NCBI GenBank assembly: GCA_004335635.1
Contig: QAXH01005665.1
Location: forward strand, 52,483-116,482
Length of the DNA stretch: 64,000 bases
Direction: 5' to 3'
Source: Chloromonas sp. AAM2
Lineage: Eukaryota; Chlorophyta; Chlorophyceae; Chlamydomonadales; Chlamydomonadaceae
Position numbers and translations under genes: made by a program. The notes below the pieces were generated by a model. The model had not been told where the DNA came from and did not search any database. It worked only from the letters and a program-made list of their open reading frames with translations. Below are positions 11,701 through 23,904 of the stretch, piece after piece (position 1 is the first letter of the stretch; the number at the start of each line of letters is the position of its first letter).

Positions 11701-14700
11701 GGTTATGCTGGTTGCATGTCCGCCCTTGCTGCATGCGGGTAAAGTTGTTCATGCACTTGTACCTCTGGAATCTCGTCCGGCCTGTGAATCCCGCAAATCC
11801 TGTTTGTTCCCCATGCTCTCATACGAAAGATGTGCCTTGTGTATAGGCTCTTTGTGGAGATGCTTGTGAAGCCTGCTGATGTGTGACTCAACACGTGACC
11901 ACACACTGTGAGTGGCAAGTGCAGGCGTGACTGTATTGTGATTGACGTCACTGTTGTGTGAGCTGGCTCTGTGCCCCGAGCATGCATGGGCTCTTTCTCT
12001 GGTAAGCCGTTATCACGCCTGACGTGTCACTCGGACACACGGCCCAGCCTCACACTTGTTTGGACCTTCTGTTGGAATTCAAGTGGCAAGACACAGTGTG
12101 ATGTGTGACTTGTGCCTCACACCCACCTGGTATGAGCTCGTTGGTTGGGAAGTCCACCCCCTCTGCCGGCAGGGCAGGGGAGGGCTGGCTGGCAGAGGGG
12201 TGGTACTCAGGCCAGAACTCGGGCTTACGCACAGAGGTCAGGGGAAGCTGCGATTAGACAGGCCACATGCATACAAGATGGAGCAAGTGCCGCTGTGAAT
12301 GTGGCTGTGGATGCCACATCTTTGCGTGGAACAAAGCACCAAATGCTTTGTGCAAGTGAGGCGACATCTCAGAATGCCTGACCATCAAGCGCACCACTAA
12401 ACTGTCCTGCCCGCCTTGTTTGCTCCCCTCAAACCCTTTCCCACCACTCGCCTCCAGGACGCTAACAACATCGAACATATCTTTGCATGGATTGCAATTC
12501 ACCTCGTTTGCCCTTGACTGCAACCGCTCAGCCTTCACAGTCATGTGCAGCTCCTGATCAGCGCACCGCCACCATCCATCCCTCCAGCCCCTGAATGCTC
12601 CCTCTAAACAAATCATGCGCCAGGAACAATACTAAACGAGTGCAGTGGTATCTGACCCTCCTCAACCCAGTCTCACCTCCCGGATAAGCACGCTGGACGT
12701 TTCTATGTGAATGCGCTCGTGCTCAAAGCCCATGAAAACCGCCCAGGCCGGGTCGTCCCAGCCCACACTCTCCTTGTCCAGGCAGGGGTGTTCAAGGATT
12801 ACCTGAGGCACGTGACAACCATGTGACAGGCACGTGACAACCATGTGACAGGCACGTGACAACCATGTGACGAGCACGTGACAACCATGTGACAGGCACG
12901 TGACAACCATGTGACAGGCACGTGACAACTATGTGACGGGCACGTGACAAGCATGTGACAGGCACGTGACAACCATGTGACAGGCACGTGACAACCATGT
13001 GACACGCACGTGACAACCATGTGACAGGCACGTGACAACCATGTGACAGGCACGTGACAACCATGTGACAGGCACCTGACAACCATGTGACAGGCACGTG
13101 ACGACCACGTAACCATCAAGTGACGTCCACGTGACAACAACCGCGTGACAATCAGCATCAAAATGCATGTGACGGCCGAGCCGCACAAACAATGGATGCA
13201 CATTTGATGCCTTGGAATGCCAGCCCTGACCTGGCCTGACGGCTCCTATGCGAGCTCGCCTTCACACCGCCTGCCACTAACCAAACAACTGATGATAACT
13301 ACCCCACACCTCTCCTTCCCCCTGCACGTCGCCCTTGTTACCCACGCTCCCTCCACAAACCCCTGTTCAGCCCTCTGTCGCCCACCATGTATCCACACCC
13401 CAAGCCTTGCGCCCTGTGCACACCTGCCGTCGCTTGCCTGTGGCCCAAGCACACCCCCTTTGTGTCTGCCCTGGCCCCTTTGCACAGCCGCATTCCCAGC
13501 CGCACCTTCTTGATAATGTCATACGCCTTCTTCCGGTATTCCGTAAGCGCGGGTATGGGCGGCCAGTCCTCGCGAGCTCGTGAAAGGTCGTCCCAGGACA
13601 TCTCGTCCACGCCCGTTTCAAACAACTGCAGTGGCACGAGTGCACGTGTGAGAGTGTGAAGCAAGCATGTGCGTGTGCGTCTGTGTGCATATCTGTGTGT
13701 GTAGTTGTGTGCATGAAATCGAGATGACAAAAAGGTTTTGACACCATGGGCAGAACGTCCACACCGGGTCGCAGCTGCTTGAGAAGCGCTGCTTGATCCC
13801 CCCCCCCCTGCAGTTGCTGAGGTGCATCAGCCAAGCCCCAGCCCTGTGTTGCATGTTCCCTTAGCCTTGCACCAGGCATCGTGTACGCCACGTGGCATTA
13901 TGTCCAGTTGGTGGTCAATTCTAGTCGCCATAGTAATGAAGTATCTTACTGTTCCAGACAGGTGACAGGCCGTGCGTTCGCTCGTCATGCGTTCGCTCGT
14001 CGTTCGATCTTCATGTTTCCACTCCTCCCCGCTGACCGACCATGTCACAACATGTGGGTGCCCTCAGGCAAGAAGACACATTGAATTGGGCCAACCTTGA
14101 AAGCCCTTACAACAGGCATTACGTTGCACGTGTGGCATCACATGCCGCTCACCTGCTCAATGAACTGATCTATCCCGTCCTCCAGCAGCCCTGCCACCCT
14201 GAACTTGTTGATGTACAGCACAGCTGGGTGGCCGTAGTAGAAGATCATGGGGTGGCGCAGCTGGTGGTAGGGCTGGCGAACGAACGCATCCGAACCTTGG
14301 AGGCACGCAAACAGCACCTGCAAGGCCAAACACGTCACGCAATGGTGAGGGAAGATTGACGTTGGGTATGACACCAGGAAATTCAAGGCACAAGGCCAGA
14401 TGACAATCAATGCAGGGAGGTTATCAAAGGTACAGGTGCACGTTTGGGGAAAGAACGAGGAGGCAAAGTAAACATTATTCTAGACATCCACAACAACGTG
14501 ATTAGCGCAGCCAACACCCATGTTGATGTGATGGCTGCTGACTGCTACAGCAGAAGCCGTGTTGGTTGCACCATGCAGCCACAGCCGCACATCTCATGCA
14601 AGCATGGGCGCTTTCTGCGGCGCGCTTTACCTACCAGCTGCAGTGGCACACTGCGCATACGTCAGCGCATCGTTGATGCATGCACATTCCTCTTAATCTT

Positions 14701-14980
14701 TGTTGTTTGTGAAGGAACCACGCACCTCGGTGGTGGTCCAGCAGTTATCGAAGTAATCCAGCACTGATTGGCGAGTGAATTTGGCTGTGTTTGGCAGTGG
14801 TAGCGACTTCAGAACGCCATCCTTTGGCTCAAACCCGGGGCAGCGCGTAGGATGGAGGCCAGTGTACCAAGTTGGGCCCCTGGGGCCCATCAACGAGTCT
14901 GACTGGTTCGATTTGGCGGTGGCGTATATGCCCTGCGCCAAGTCTGGCCGGAAGTTCAATGACGGGTTGCGCGTCGCCAT
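5740..14980 (-). CDS. OvoA: 5-histidylcysteine sulfoxide synthase / mercaptohistidine methyltransferase OvoA, 18 exons
   Basis: OvoA is a non-heme iron enzyme that joins cysteine to the imidazole of histidine using O2. Its C-terminal domain can N-methylate the mercaptohistidine to give ovothiol A. Exons on the minus strand: 14726-14980, 14153-14317, 13506-13625, 12677-12802, 12127-12247, 11522-11637, 10927-11075, 10550-10672, 10024-10174, 9451-9672, 8868-9029, 8205-8384, 7783-7910, 7391-7537, 7090-7189, 6681-6785, 6132-6253 and 5740-5884. They give 878 residues with all phases consistent. The DinB-like N-terminal part holds the iron motif HX3HXE as H208, H212 and E214 (EHERIHIE). The FGE-sulfatase part follows ([17 protein letters not shown]), then a class I SAM methyltransferase ([11 protein letters not shown] near residue 680). 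A Cys-rich insertion lies between the last two. An in-frame ATG at 15100 would add 40 residues; the later start was preferred because homology begins just after it. Confidence 0.95.
6455..6526. repeat. CAGCCACAGCCG-type minisatellite in an OvoA intron
   Basis: Imperfect tandem copies of a 6/12-bp CAGCCA/CAGCCG unit lie in the intron between exons 16 and 17 of OvoA. They make repetitive open frames in several phases that are not genes. Confidence 0.75.
10437..10497. repeat. Tandem duplication of a 29-bp unit in an OvoA intron
   Basis: Two nearly perfect copies of a unit beginning CATGCACCTGCCCTTACG lie head to tail just beyond the 5' splice site side of exon 8, within the intron between exons 8 and 9. 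Confidence 0.7.
12803..13125. repeat. 22-bp minisatellite, about 14 copies, with CACGTG in most units
   Basis: The unit AGGCACGTGACAACCATGTGAC is repeated about 14 times with few changes in OvoA intron 3. The array runs directly into the 3' splice site of exon 4 (position 12802), so the polypyrimidine and branch region of that acceptor is made of repeat units. Most copies contain the palindrome CACGTG. Long reading frames on the minus strand through the array are repeat artefacts. Confidence 0.9.
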
Positions 14981-16900
14981 ATCTGCTACTGTGCTGCTGT
15001 TTGAGAAGTCTGCACCTGGAACAGTCTGTGTGCAACACACAGACAACGTAAGCCGTGCCAACGGATCCCAGATTACGTTTTGTGGATTCAAGCTCTGCAT
15101 ACCTGATTGATGGATGAAGGCTGTCTTCGTGGCAGTGGACGGCAATATTGCGTGCTTGCACAAGGCCGTGCTGAGGCCGTCGTGTGTCCAGCAGAGCGAT
15201 TAGTCTCTTCGAAGCACAACCAAAAGGGTTGGTGTTAGTAAGATAAGCAGAGTTGACAAGGGAGGGGAGGCAAAATAAAGTGAGAAACGGTTAACAAATC
15301 TGTGGTGAGGAGCTTCGCGCCGGTTGCAGTAATCCAGGCCTGCCGGGCTGGTAATCGTGATGCCACTGAATGTGACTGGTGCATGCAAAGCTCCGCATCG
15401 ACATTGCAATCATCTTGAAGTTGTCATGTGGAGGCACATACAATGCATCTTGGAGCTTGAACCCTCGGAGCTTGTCACCTCTAGCTCTTCCTTGTCATCA
15501 CCAGTGCCCATTTGCGTTAGGCCCTTGCCCTGTACCAAACTGCAGGACAAGTTGCAACTGCCCGACTTCCTGGAGTCGGACTCCTAGCAGAGGAGGGTAG
15601 CTGGAGGCCAGCTGTCAGACCATCTGACTAAGGCCTGACTAAGCTTCTAATTCTGACAGGACAATGTGCATCCCTTAATCCCTACCGGTGGCAATGCCCA
15701 TCCCACAGCTTGGTGGCTGGATACGTTGCAATAGATTTGGAAAATCCTACGCATTGCAGTGTTGTGACAGGCTGCAGATATTCAACTTCGTGTGATCATC
15801 TCAATTGCCAGTTGTACTCGAGCTGTCGTCGAATGGCATGCCCAGGCACGTCTTCCTGCTTCCTCGTCCGCATGGTATGCCTGGAGCTGAAGGCACTGCT
15901 TGTTGACACATGCCAGTCAATGCCTGCTTGTTGCTGGACTTGATGCTGGACTTGATGCTGGAGTTGATGCTGGACTTGATGCTGGACTTCATGCTGGATG
16001 TGATGCTGGACTTGTTGCTGGACTGCCGCAGCCTTGAGGCGAACCAAACCTGCAGCATAGGCCTCGACTACAGGCCAACCCTGGCACGCGACAACACTTG
16101 GCACCAGCCACGGAAAACAGGAATCTGGCAGATCGGATGCACTATAACATCAAAACTCAATCCGTTACAACTTGTCATGTTAGCACTGCTCTTTCTGCCT
16201 CCTGCCCCTCTGCTCAGAAGGCCTGAAGAGAAGCATCAGCTTCCTGTATTCTGATCTAGCGCAAGCCAGGTGCAACATCAACTATCCAGGGGCGCTACCA
16301 ATGTTGCGAACGCACAGCTCTCCCCAATGTTGCAAAGGCCTGACACATCTCTCGCGGCATCTGTGCACAGCCGGACTCTATCAATAACGTACCTGTGCGC
16401 ACAGGTGAATAAATGTAAGGTCCCTGGATAGTTAGAATGGAGGGTGGGAAGTGCAAGACCGGAACCGTCATCTTGATGGCATTTAGCACCCAGGAACAGC
16501 CAAATTCTCAAGCCGCTAGAAGTGAGCCCACAAGTAGGGCCAGTCCACGAGCAGCTGTGTGCGATGATGTTGTGTCCAGAACATACCACCACTTATACTA
16601 TGCATATCAGTTCTGGGTCAGACTGCCATGTGACGAAATTGGTAATGGTGTGGCTTGCGCAATAGTAGCATTCAATGATTGAATCAAATCCAGCCGGCTA
16701 AGTTTCCCCAATGCGCTGGTGTAGATGCACACTGATGTTGGCACTAATGCTTGGCATGTCTAACGCCTGCCTTGATTGCTGATGTCAGTGCATGATTCTG
16801 GCAATAACCCAGCAGCACGGAGTACATGAAGATGGGCGAACTCAACCGGCTTAACTGGGCGAAACGCAAAGACCATGCCAAATAGCCGACGAGCAGTCGT
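14981..16900. other. Intergenic: OvoA 5' side and PHT4-type transporter 3' side
   Basis: This 1.9-kb stretch lies between two minus-strand genes. It should hold the OvoA promoter and leader and the 3' UTR of the transporter. It contains a 12-bp minisatellite near 15930-16024. No coding exon with homology was recognised. Confidence 0.5.
15930..16024. repeat. 12-bp minisatellite (TGCTGGACTTGA), about 8 copies
   Basis: A 12-bp unit TGCTGGACTTGA is repeated about eight times with single-base changes in the region between OvoA and the PHT4-type transporter. Because the unit is a multiple of three, open frames run through it on both strands; none resembles a known protein. Confidence 0.85.
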
Positions 16901-19900
16901 TCAAACGTTTGCACGGGCTGTGGGTGCGTCTGCATCCTCGGGCAGCGGCTTGTCTCCCACCCACAGGGCCCAGAGCAGGGTGCCTACCACATAGTGGCCA
17001 GCAGTGATGCCAAACACCAGCGGCCAGGAGCCGGTCGTCTGTGTCCAAGACAAGCAAGACAAGCAAAAAAAAAGATGTTTGCCAGTTCTGGGACAATTTG
17101 AAGAAACGTCTTTGGGGCCAGGCGTTTTCCCCTGTTGGTGACCCAATCCCGCACCGTGTTTTCCATGTGTTTCATGACCAGCGCTCCCCTGGGCGTGCTG
17201 TGGAATTCTTGGCGCAATGCCAGCCTTGCCAACCTAATCTGCTATCGAGTTTGTCTGACTGTTGCCATGTTGCCTGTATGAATTGAACTTTGATAAACCA
17301 GTGCTGTTGGACACAGATGCGTGTGTGCTTCTCTGAATAGTAGGGAACGTTGGCCTTAGGACATGTTGTGGGTGGTGTGGGCCACCAGACTGTATGTGTC
17401 GTGGGCGCCTGGATTAGACAATCTCTGCGGGGCCTGACCTTAAGGCCATCTTACTGCGCAGCACTTGCTTATATGTGTTCTGTGTGTGCCTGCGCGTATC
17501 ACAGTGTCTGTGCGAGTGTCGGGGCTTTTCTGGGATTGCGCTCCGCCCTTGCATTTATAGACGCGACTCCGCCTTACGACCTGCGCAGCTTCTCTGCAAC
17601 TTCCCTGTGCATAACGTTCGAATTTGAAAAAAAGCGGTGTCGAGCAAGCACTAAACCGGGGCTAGAACTGGAGTTTGCGAACTGGGACGAAGTTCCTATC
17701 AGGGCCAAGTTGTACAAAGTTGAGAGAAGGGAGATGACAGGAGATGACTTTTTTTTTGGATTAACAGACTGCATAACATAATCTTTCCGGTGTGTTGTCA
17801 GCGAATCGCTGGGATAGGTTGGACGGTTTTCAGAACACGCGCATGCGGGGATGAAGACATGGTATGCGTTCACGCGTGCTTTGCCTTGCTTGGTGATCAT
17901 TTATTAGCGGCTAGCTTCATGGGTATGGTTCTTGGGCGAGGCTATTGAAAGCTAGCCATACATGGTCTGGTCAGCAACCCACCCACCCACCTGCAGCAGG
18001 TATCTTGACACACACTTGTTGTCACCGCGCTGTTCATATGCTGCTCATGGCCTAAGAAATACCTTGTAGTGCCCTACCCACCCACCCAGCCCCCCACACA
18101 CACACCTGCAGCAGGTACCCCGTGAATGGCACTGAGATGAGTCCCGCCAGCGTGGCCGCTGTGTTGCCCGCACCAAAAATGACGCCCGCATTCCGGGGGG
18201 CCACGTCCAGGTGGCTCGCGCTCACTCCGCCTAGTGTGAGGGCGGAGAAGCCAAGGCCAACCTGTCGAGCAACACAAGGCGATGGGTGGGGTAAGCCTTG
18301 CACAGCCACTGTGCAGTTCATTAGCTCTGGGATGTGCCTCGGTTTGGGAGCACTATCAGCGGTGTTGTAAGGTTTATAAGCTGCAGGCAACAACTCCAGG
18401 CTCGACCTGTGATATGCTAGCTTGGACTCAGGATCAGACATGTCACTGGGGGCTGCAATAATTCATTGCAGGCAGGACCAGCCCCATCCTGCAATTGCCA
18501 TCCCTACTGAGACCGGACTCCTAGCCATGGACAGCCCCTCTAACCCTGACCACAGCAAGCATAATGGCTGGTTTAGAACACTAACAGCCATGCCCACTAC
18601 TGCCAACTCTAGCCACATTTACAACTTCGATTTCCTGTTACCTACCGTGATGAGCTGTGAGGCGAACTCAGGGCTAGCGCCCACCACTGGTGACACTGCC
18701 AGCATGAGGCACGCGGCGGGGCCGAGCATGCCCAGCGTCTGCAGCAGGATGCGCACGGGCCTCACGCCCCAGCCACTGGCCAGCAGCTTGTCTGAACACG
18801 CAAGACACATCACATCGCAATCACCACACGACGTTTGCAGATTCGCCAAAGGCATTGCTTGCAAATCGGCTTCCCTTATCTTTTCTGGACCAGTCATTTG
18901 ATAGTCGTTCATTCCTGCAGCCCTGGCCAAACTCCGCCACTCCGCTACAATGACTTATGCCCTTCCCTGCCCCGCAACTAGGTCCACATTTGAATTAATG
19001 AAGTGACATAATCATTTGATCATTGTTTGACCAGAACCACAGAAGCAGAAAGGCCGGCAACCAAAAACATACGGTATGTCACATGTTACAACAACCTTAT
19101 CCTGGACCCGTGGTCCACAATCCTCCATTCCTTGTCCACTGGCCTCCTGCCTTTGCCCACTGCCTTCCCACCTGCGATAATGCCTGACACGAGCCCCAGG
19201 CCTCCCTGCACCACATAGGGCGCCAGGGTGTATGCCGCCAGGTCAGCAATCTCCACGTGATAGTAATCCCTGCAACGAGCCAAAGCATCACCGAACAACA
19301 ACATCGCGTTTGATGTTTGGCGACACCAACTTAGAAACATGTGTTCAGCTGTGCAGCAACATGGGGTTTGGTGTTCCGAGGCTTGCATAACACTTCCATG
19401 GCGGGAAGACCTGTAGACATGTACGCGAGCCTGACGGGCTGGCTTGAACGGCTGCCCAAGGATTGTTGTTGCTGCTGGTGTTGCTGTTGTCACATGGCCT
19501 TCAGTCCGGGGAGGACTGCTCAACAGGGCCCTAGACAGCTGTCTACGAGTCCTAGGTTTGCCCAGTCAAGCTATCTCACCACACGCCCCACCAAGCAGTC
19601 ACCGACAACTCACTTGAAAAAGGTGGGCAGCCAGTTGAGCAGCCCGTACATGCCCCAGGACTGGCAGTACTGGGCCGCACAGATGGCCCACACCTCCTTG
19701 CGCCGCATCAGCGCCCAGAAACCGCGCTGCTGCGTCTCGACCACAGCCGCTGCAGCGCCTGATGAGCCTTCGCCGTCCAGCAACCGACTGCTGCTGCTAG
19801 CATCCCTGCACGACAAACATGAAGACAACAGAATGCTTGAAGGCCGGCATTGTGTTGCTATTGACAGGCACTGTCACGCGGCCCTGTAGTGCAGCCGGAT

Positions 19901-22900
19901 ATGTTCTTGCATAGTAGACAAGCAGACAGAAATTCAGGCGGCAGATTCTGTCAAACACGTGTTGCAAGATTTGAAGCACACGTGGCTGCCAGCATCCCCT
20001 TGCCACACAATAATATAACTGAGCCGTGGTAGGTGAGCAAGCAGGGTAGCGTCTTGGTCCTTTTGTCTGATGCCATGCAGCAGCCGGCTACTGCTGCCAA
20101 TGTTGTTGGGGGAAACCAGAGACCAAACTGTCATGCAGCCCAAGGCTGAAACCGTGCGGGGAACTGGCGAACCTTCTCTGCTCCTTCTGGTCTTATCATG
20201 CAGCTATAAACAATATATATGGATTGAGTTTCTTCTTCTTCTTGTCATTCTGCTTGCTTACTGCTTATGATCCTGTGTTGAGCGGCTCACCTGTCTGCCT
20301 TATCCTCTCCGTCGCTGGTTCTGCGCTTGCCCCACCTCCAGCTGTCATTGTCTGTCGTTTGAACGGGCAGCCACAGCGGCAGCCACAGCAGGGCCAGGCC
20401 AGCAAACAGGTAAAACACCCACTGCATTCAAGGCAGGCGTTGATGAAGCGCTGTTGAGTTGAATGCACAGGTGCAAGCTGCTCAAGCTTTATGTGCTCCC
20501 AGCAAGCCAGGACACAAGGCTCAATACCTTGCCAGCTAACGTCGTGCTCGAGACCACCAGTATGAGTCTGGAGACCTTACACACATTGCAAGCCTGCGTT
20601 TCTATCAGCATTCTCGGTCATGTTCACCCCTCATCCAGCCGCAAGGTTGAGCTGCTTACCTGCTTTTCAAGGTGAGGTTGCTCAAGCCAAGCTTGGTGCA
20701 CTTGCACGTTTGTCTGCCTGCTCAACCATCTTAGTTGCCGCTCAGAAGTCTCACCTGCCAGCCGATGTTGCTGATGATCATGGGGCTGATGCCGAAGGCC
20801 AGCGCTGTACCTACGTAAGAAGCGGCCGTCACTACCCCCACTGCAGTGCTCTGACTGGCCTGCAGTAGCACATTGCATACAGCTTGTGATACGTGAGGAC
20901 CGAGCAAACACTGAATTGTACTCAAATTGCTTGATCTCTGGAAAAACATCGCCTGCTTGCTTGCTTGGGTCAAGATTGATTAGTATATTGCAATGCTCCA
21001 GTACGTGCGATTACGCAGGTTGCACTTGAAACTCTACGCCACTACATGAGATGCTGTGGCATCAGGCAGGTGGAATCTGGAGCTTGAGCGCGTGATCGGT
21101 CCAGTTGAATCCATTTTCCCACCAGAAGATTAAGGCAGACACCGAGTGTATTCTACATTGAAAACTCCGTGAATGACAATCACAAATGGGAATTCTTGGG
21201 TGCTAGCTGCCGAAGCTCTGTTCCCAACAATTGTAGCTGGTGATAGCTAACTGGTCAGCTGACTTTCTGCCATGCTGCAGTTGGACGGACATGCTGTTCC
21301 TGATTACCCCGCGCACACCCACCCACCCACCTGTGGTACGTTTCGTGAGATGAGTGAGTGAATGGATGGGAACGCCACGCCCTCGCCCACCCCCAGCAGG
21401 ATGCGCGCCGCAATGAGCGGTGCCGCTCCCATGGCTGCAGCCTCAGGAGTGAGCAGCGTGAAGAGCGACCACAGTGCCACGCCACCAGCTAGCACTACCT
21501 TGCCGCCGTACCGGTCAGCCAGCTTACCGCCCAGCACCTGATCAGCACAAGGTGTGAGGTACAGTAAGCTTGGTACTCATGCAAGGGGGAGGGGTCGAGT
21601 ATTAAATCACAAAAGCTGTTAGACCGGCTTCCGTATTGACGCAGATGTGTTGCGACAGTGTTCTAGTCGCGTTCTGTTAGGTCGCAACATCGTGTTCCTG
21701 TACTTTCTGGCTATCCAGAAGTGTGCTTGGCATTCATAGAAAATTGGATACCGGGAAGCTGTTACATATTTTGTGACCCAACCCCTTTTTCCATACTCGA
21801 CCGCCCCTTCTTGGTACTCATGAACTAGTGGAGTACCCCGTGCTACGCCCGTGGCAATAAGACAAACAGAGCCCGTGAAAATAAGATGAAAGAACTCGGC
21901 CAATGCTGGCCAACCGATGGTACAGGGTGGCAAGCTGACATGCATGGGTCTGCATCTGCATATGTTAACTGCACACAACTGATTCCAGGTGGTAGCTTGG
22001 GAGCTACGCAGCAACCAGCAACCCAGGACCGGCTGCAATCGCCGTGCTCTTTGAGTTTGCCTATGAACCTGAGCGAATGAAAATCAATAATGACAGTGAT
22101 GGTAGTGTGTACCTGAGTAAGTGCGTAGCCGCCGAAGAAGCTGGAGAGCACCACACCCTGGAAAGCCTGCAAGATGCAGTTGCAATCACTCATGGTCACT
22201 CATCTGTGCTTGCATTGATGCTGGAAGTGTCAGACCTGGCGTGGTCGCAGGTCACACAGCCAACGAAGTGTGCAATAAGTGCCAGCAGGACTGCACGTAC
22301 ATGGACTACAGTTCATGAATGTGTCTGCTGGTATTGTACTGTTGAACCTGACCTGTGTGTCTGTCTCAATGTCATTCAATTTACTGCAAAGCCACCATAT
22401 TGGCGCATAGTAGCGCCTACCTGGGAGCTCTGATAAATGTCAAACTACTGACTGCGAGCGAACCGCCATTGGCGCTTGTGTTGTGCTAACTAACAGGAGT
22501 AAACTGCCGACTGTGTCCTGCTGGCCGTGACAGCCATGGGGCACCAGAATCCTAGCTTGCTATCGTTTTTCACTGGGGGGGTCCCGCTACGAGGAACAAG
22601 TGGACACTGAATCACCCTCCCTTTGGTGCGCTTACCTTATCCCAGTTGAAGTGCTCAGCCATGGGCAGGACTGCTGTGGAAATGTTGGATCTATCCGCAT
22701 AGCACACCACCACGCTCAGAGCACAGAGCGCCACAAGGTACTGCCACCCTTGGACAGGTGGGCGTGAACCCTGGACTGAGTTTCGTCCACCTTGGACCTC
22801 CTCCGCCTCCTGCTGTTGAGCTACCTTGCTGGCAAATAGCAGAGGGGTGGCTTCTAGGTCTAGACTGTCCTTGTTGCCCCGCTGAAAGAAGGGTGGTCTT

Positions 22901-23602
22901 TCCATGGCTGAAGGACGTAGGGTCAGTTCATATCCTTGGCTGGTGCTGGCGCGGGTGCCCACCCACTTGCTGCTGCCGGTTATGTTGGTGCTACTGGCGG
23001 CGCTGCTGTCCTGGATGCCGCTACTGCCAGGTGTGTTCAGTGGGTGGCCGGGCCACAAACCATCACCTGTGATCACAGAAGGAGCAGCAGAAGCCTTTTA
23101 ATCTCATGAGGTGTGGGCAGGGGCACTTCAGAAGCACAGGTTGACAGGCTACAGCTGGGAGTGCGAATGCTGGTTCAGGACGCCAATCATCTGCAATGAC
23201 TTAAGAGTCTGAAAGCACAACTGAAGCAGTTTCAGGGTGATTTCTGATCACGGGGAGGATGGAAAAGCCATGGAGGTCAGACAGGCCTGGGCAGCAGTAG
23301 ACCCTACCATCATGACCAAGCCAGATGTTCCCCAACTCATCATTCAGTTCTGGTAACGCCTGCTCACCCCTGGTACCAGCGGCTGCTTTTGTTTGGAACA
23401 CCTCGTGTAACTGATGCTGTGATACTCTCCAGTGGCTTCGCCCAAAATCTAGCCCTTGCTGGTGTGCGCGAGGCAACAAGCTGCAGATTGTCGCGCAGCG
23501 TTGGCGGAGGCCAGCGCAGCAATGATTTGCGGGGCTACGCAGGCAGGAAGGCGTGGCAGGCTTGGGCTGACAATGGCCCACTGGTGCTTTTGCTTGCAGC
23601 AT
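16901..23602 (-). CDS. Plastid anion/phosphate transporter, PHT4/ANTR (SLC17) family, 11 exons
   Basis: This is a major facilitator family protein of the plant PHT4/ANTR group, which move inorganic phosphate or organic anions across plastid membranes. Exons on the minus strand: 23368-23602, 22636-23066, 22113-22166, 21331-21537, 20755-20859, 20291-20421, 19614-19805, 19172-19269, 18646-18791, 18106-18261 and 16901-17038, giving 630 residues. The first helix region reads ALCALSVVVCYADRSNIS, followed by GGKLADRYGGK and ARILLGVGEGVAFPSIHSL, all typical of the family. Later helices include GLLNWLPTFF and GVIFGAGNTAATLAGLIS. About 190 residues precede the first helix. The first exon is assigned because it has an ATG, a leader rich in Ala, Ser, Arg and Cys, and a donor whose phase joins exactly to exon 2; it is less certain than the rest. 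The substrate cannot be read from sequence. Confidence 0.88.
19461..19523 (-). repeat. Dispersed repeat, family A copy (reverse orientation)
   Basis: On the minus strand this reads GAGCAGTCCTCCCCGGACTG then AAGGCCATGTGACAACAGCA, ending in an ACA-rich tail. It matches copies at about 43380, 48793 and 62455. It lies in intron 7 of the transporter gene. Confidence 0.6.
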
Positions 23603-23904
23603 GCTGTTGTGGCCAATGCGCCAGAACTGCCACCGCTCCGGACCTGAACCACATAGGCCAAGGGGTCGGGCTGCTCAAAGCCGGAAAGCCTCCAACATCG
23701 CGATGGCTGTTTGGCTGCCGCACGGGCGATCCTGTCGCGTGACCGACTAGTTCGGCAGCCTAAGCCCAGGCTAAAGGAGGCCACGACACAGACCAATCTC
23801 TGCCCGCATGCGTTTTATCTCAAAAAAAGTGACGCCCTCTGCGTGCGTGTGACACGTTCCAAACCCGGTGAAATGTTCTGACAGACAAGTCCTGCAAATG
23901 TGAA
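23603..23904. promoter_or_regulatory. Divergent intergenic region, transporter and LIP2 starts
   Basis: Only 302 bp separate the proposed start codons of the minus-strand transporter and the plus-strand octanoyltransferase. Both promoters and 5' UTRs must fit here or overlap the first exons. No clear TATA box or other motif was seen. Confidence 0.5.

Noticed and set aside
12662..13203. Long Cys/His/Trp-rich reading frames on the minus strand
   Set aside because: They are translations of the 22-bp minisatellite in an OvoA intron; only the 126 bp at 12677-12802 is a real exon.
15098..15163. Farther upstream start for OvoA near 15163
   Set aside because: The frame there opens with a TTG; the first true ATG upstream is 15100 and its extra residues show no similarity or clear targeting signal.
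23449..23796. Ala-rich minus-strand frame as the transit peptide of the transporter
   Set aside because: It has no ATG. The frame starting at ATG 23602 has a donor whose phase joins exon 2 exactly.
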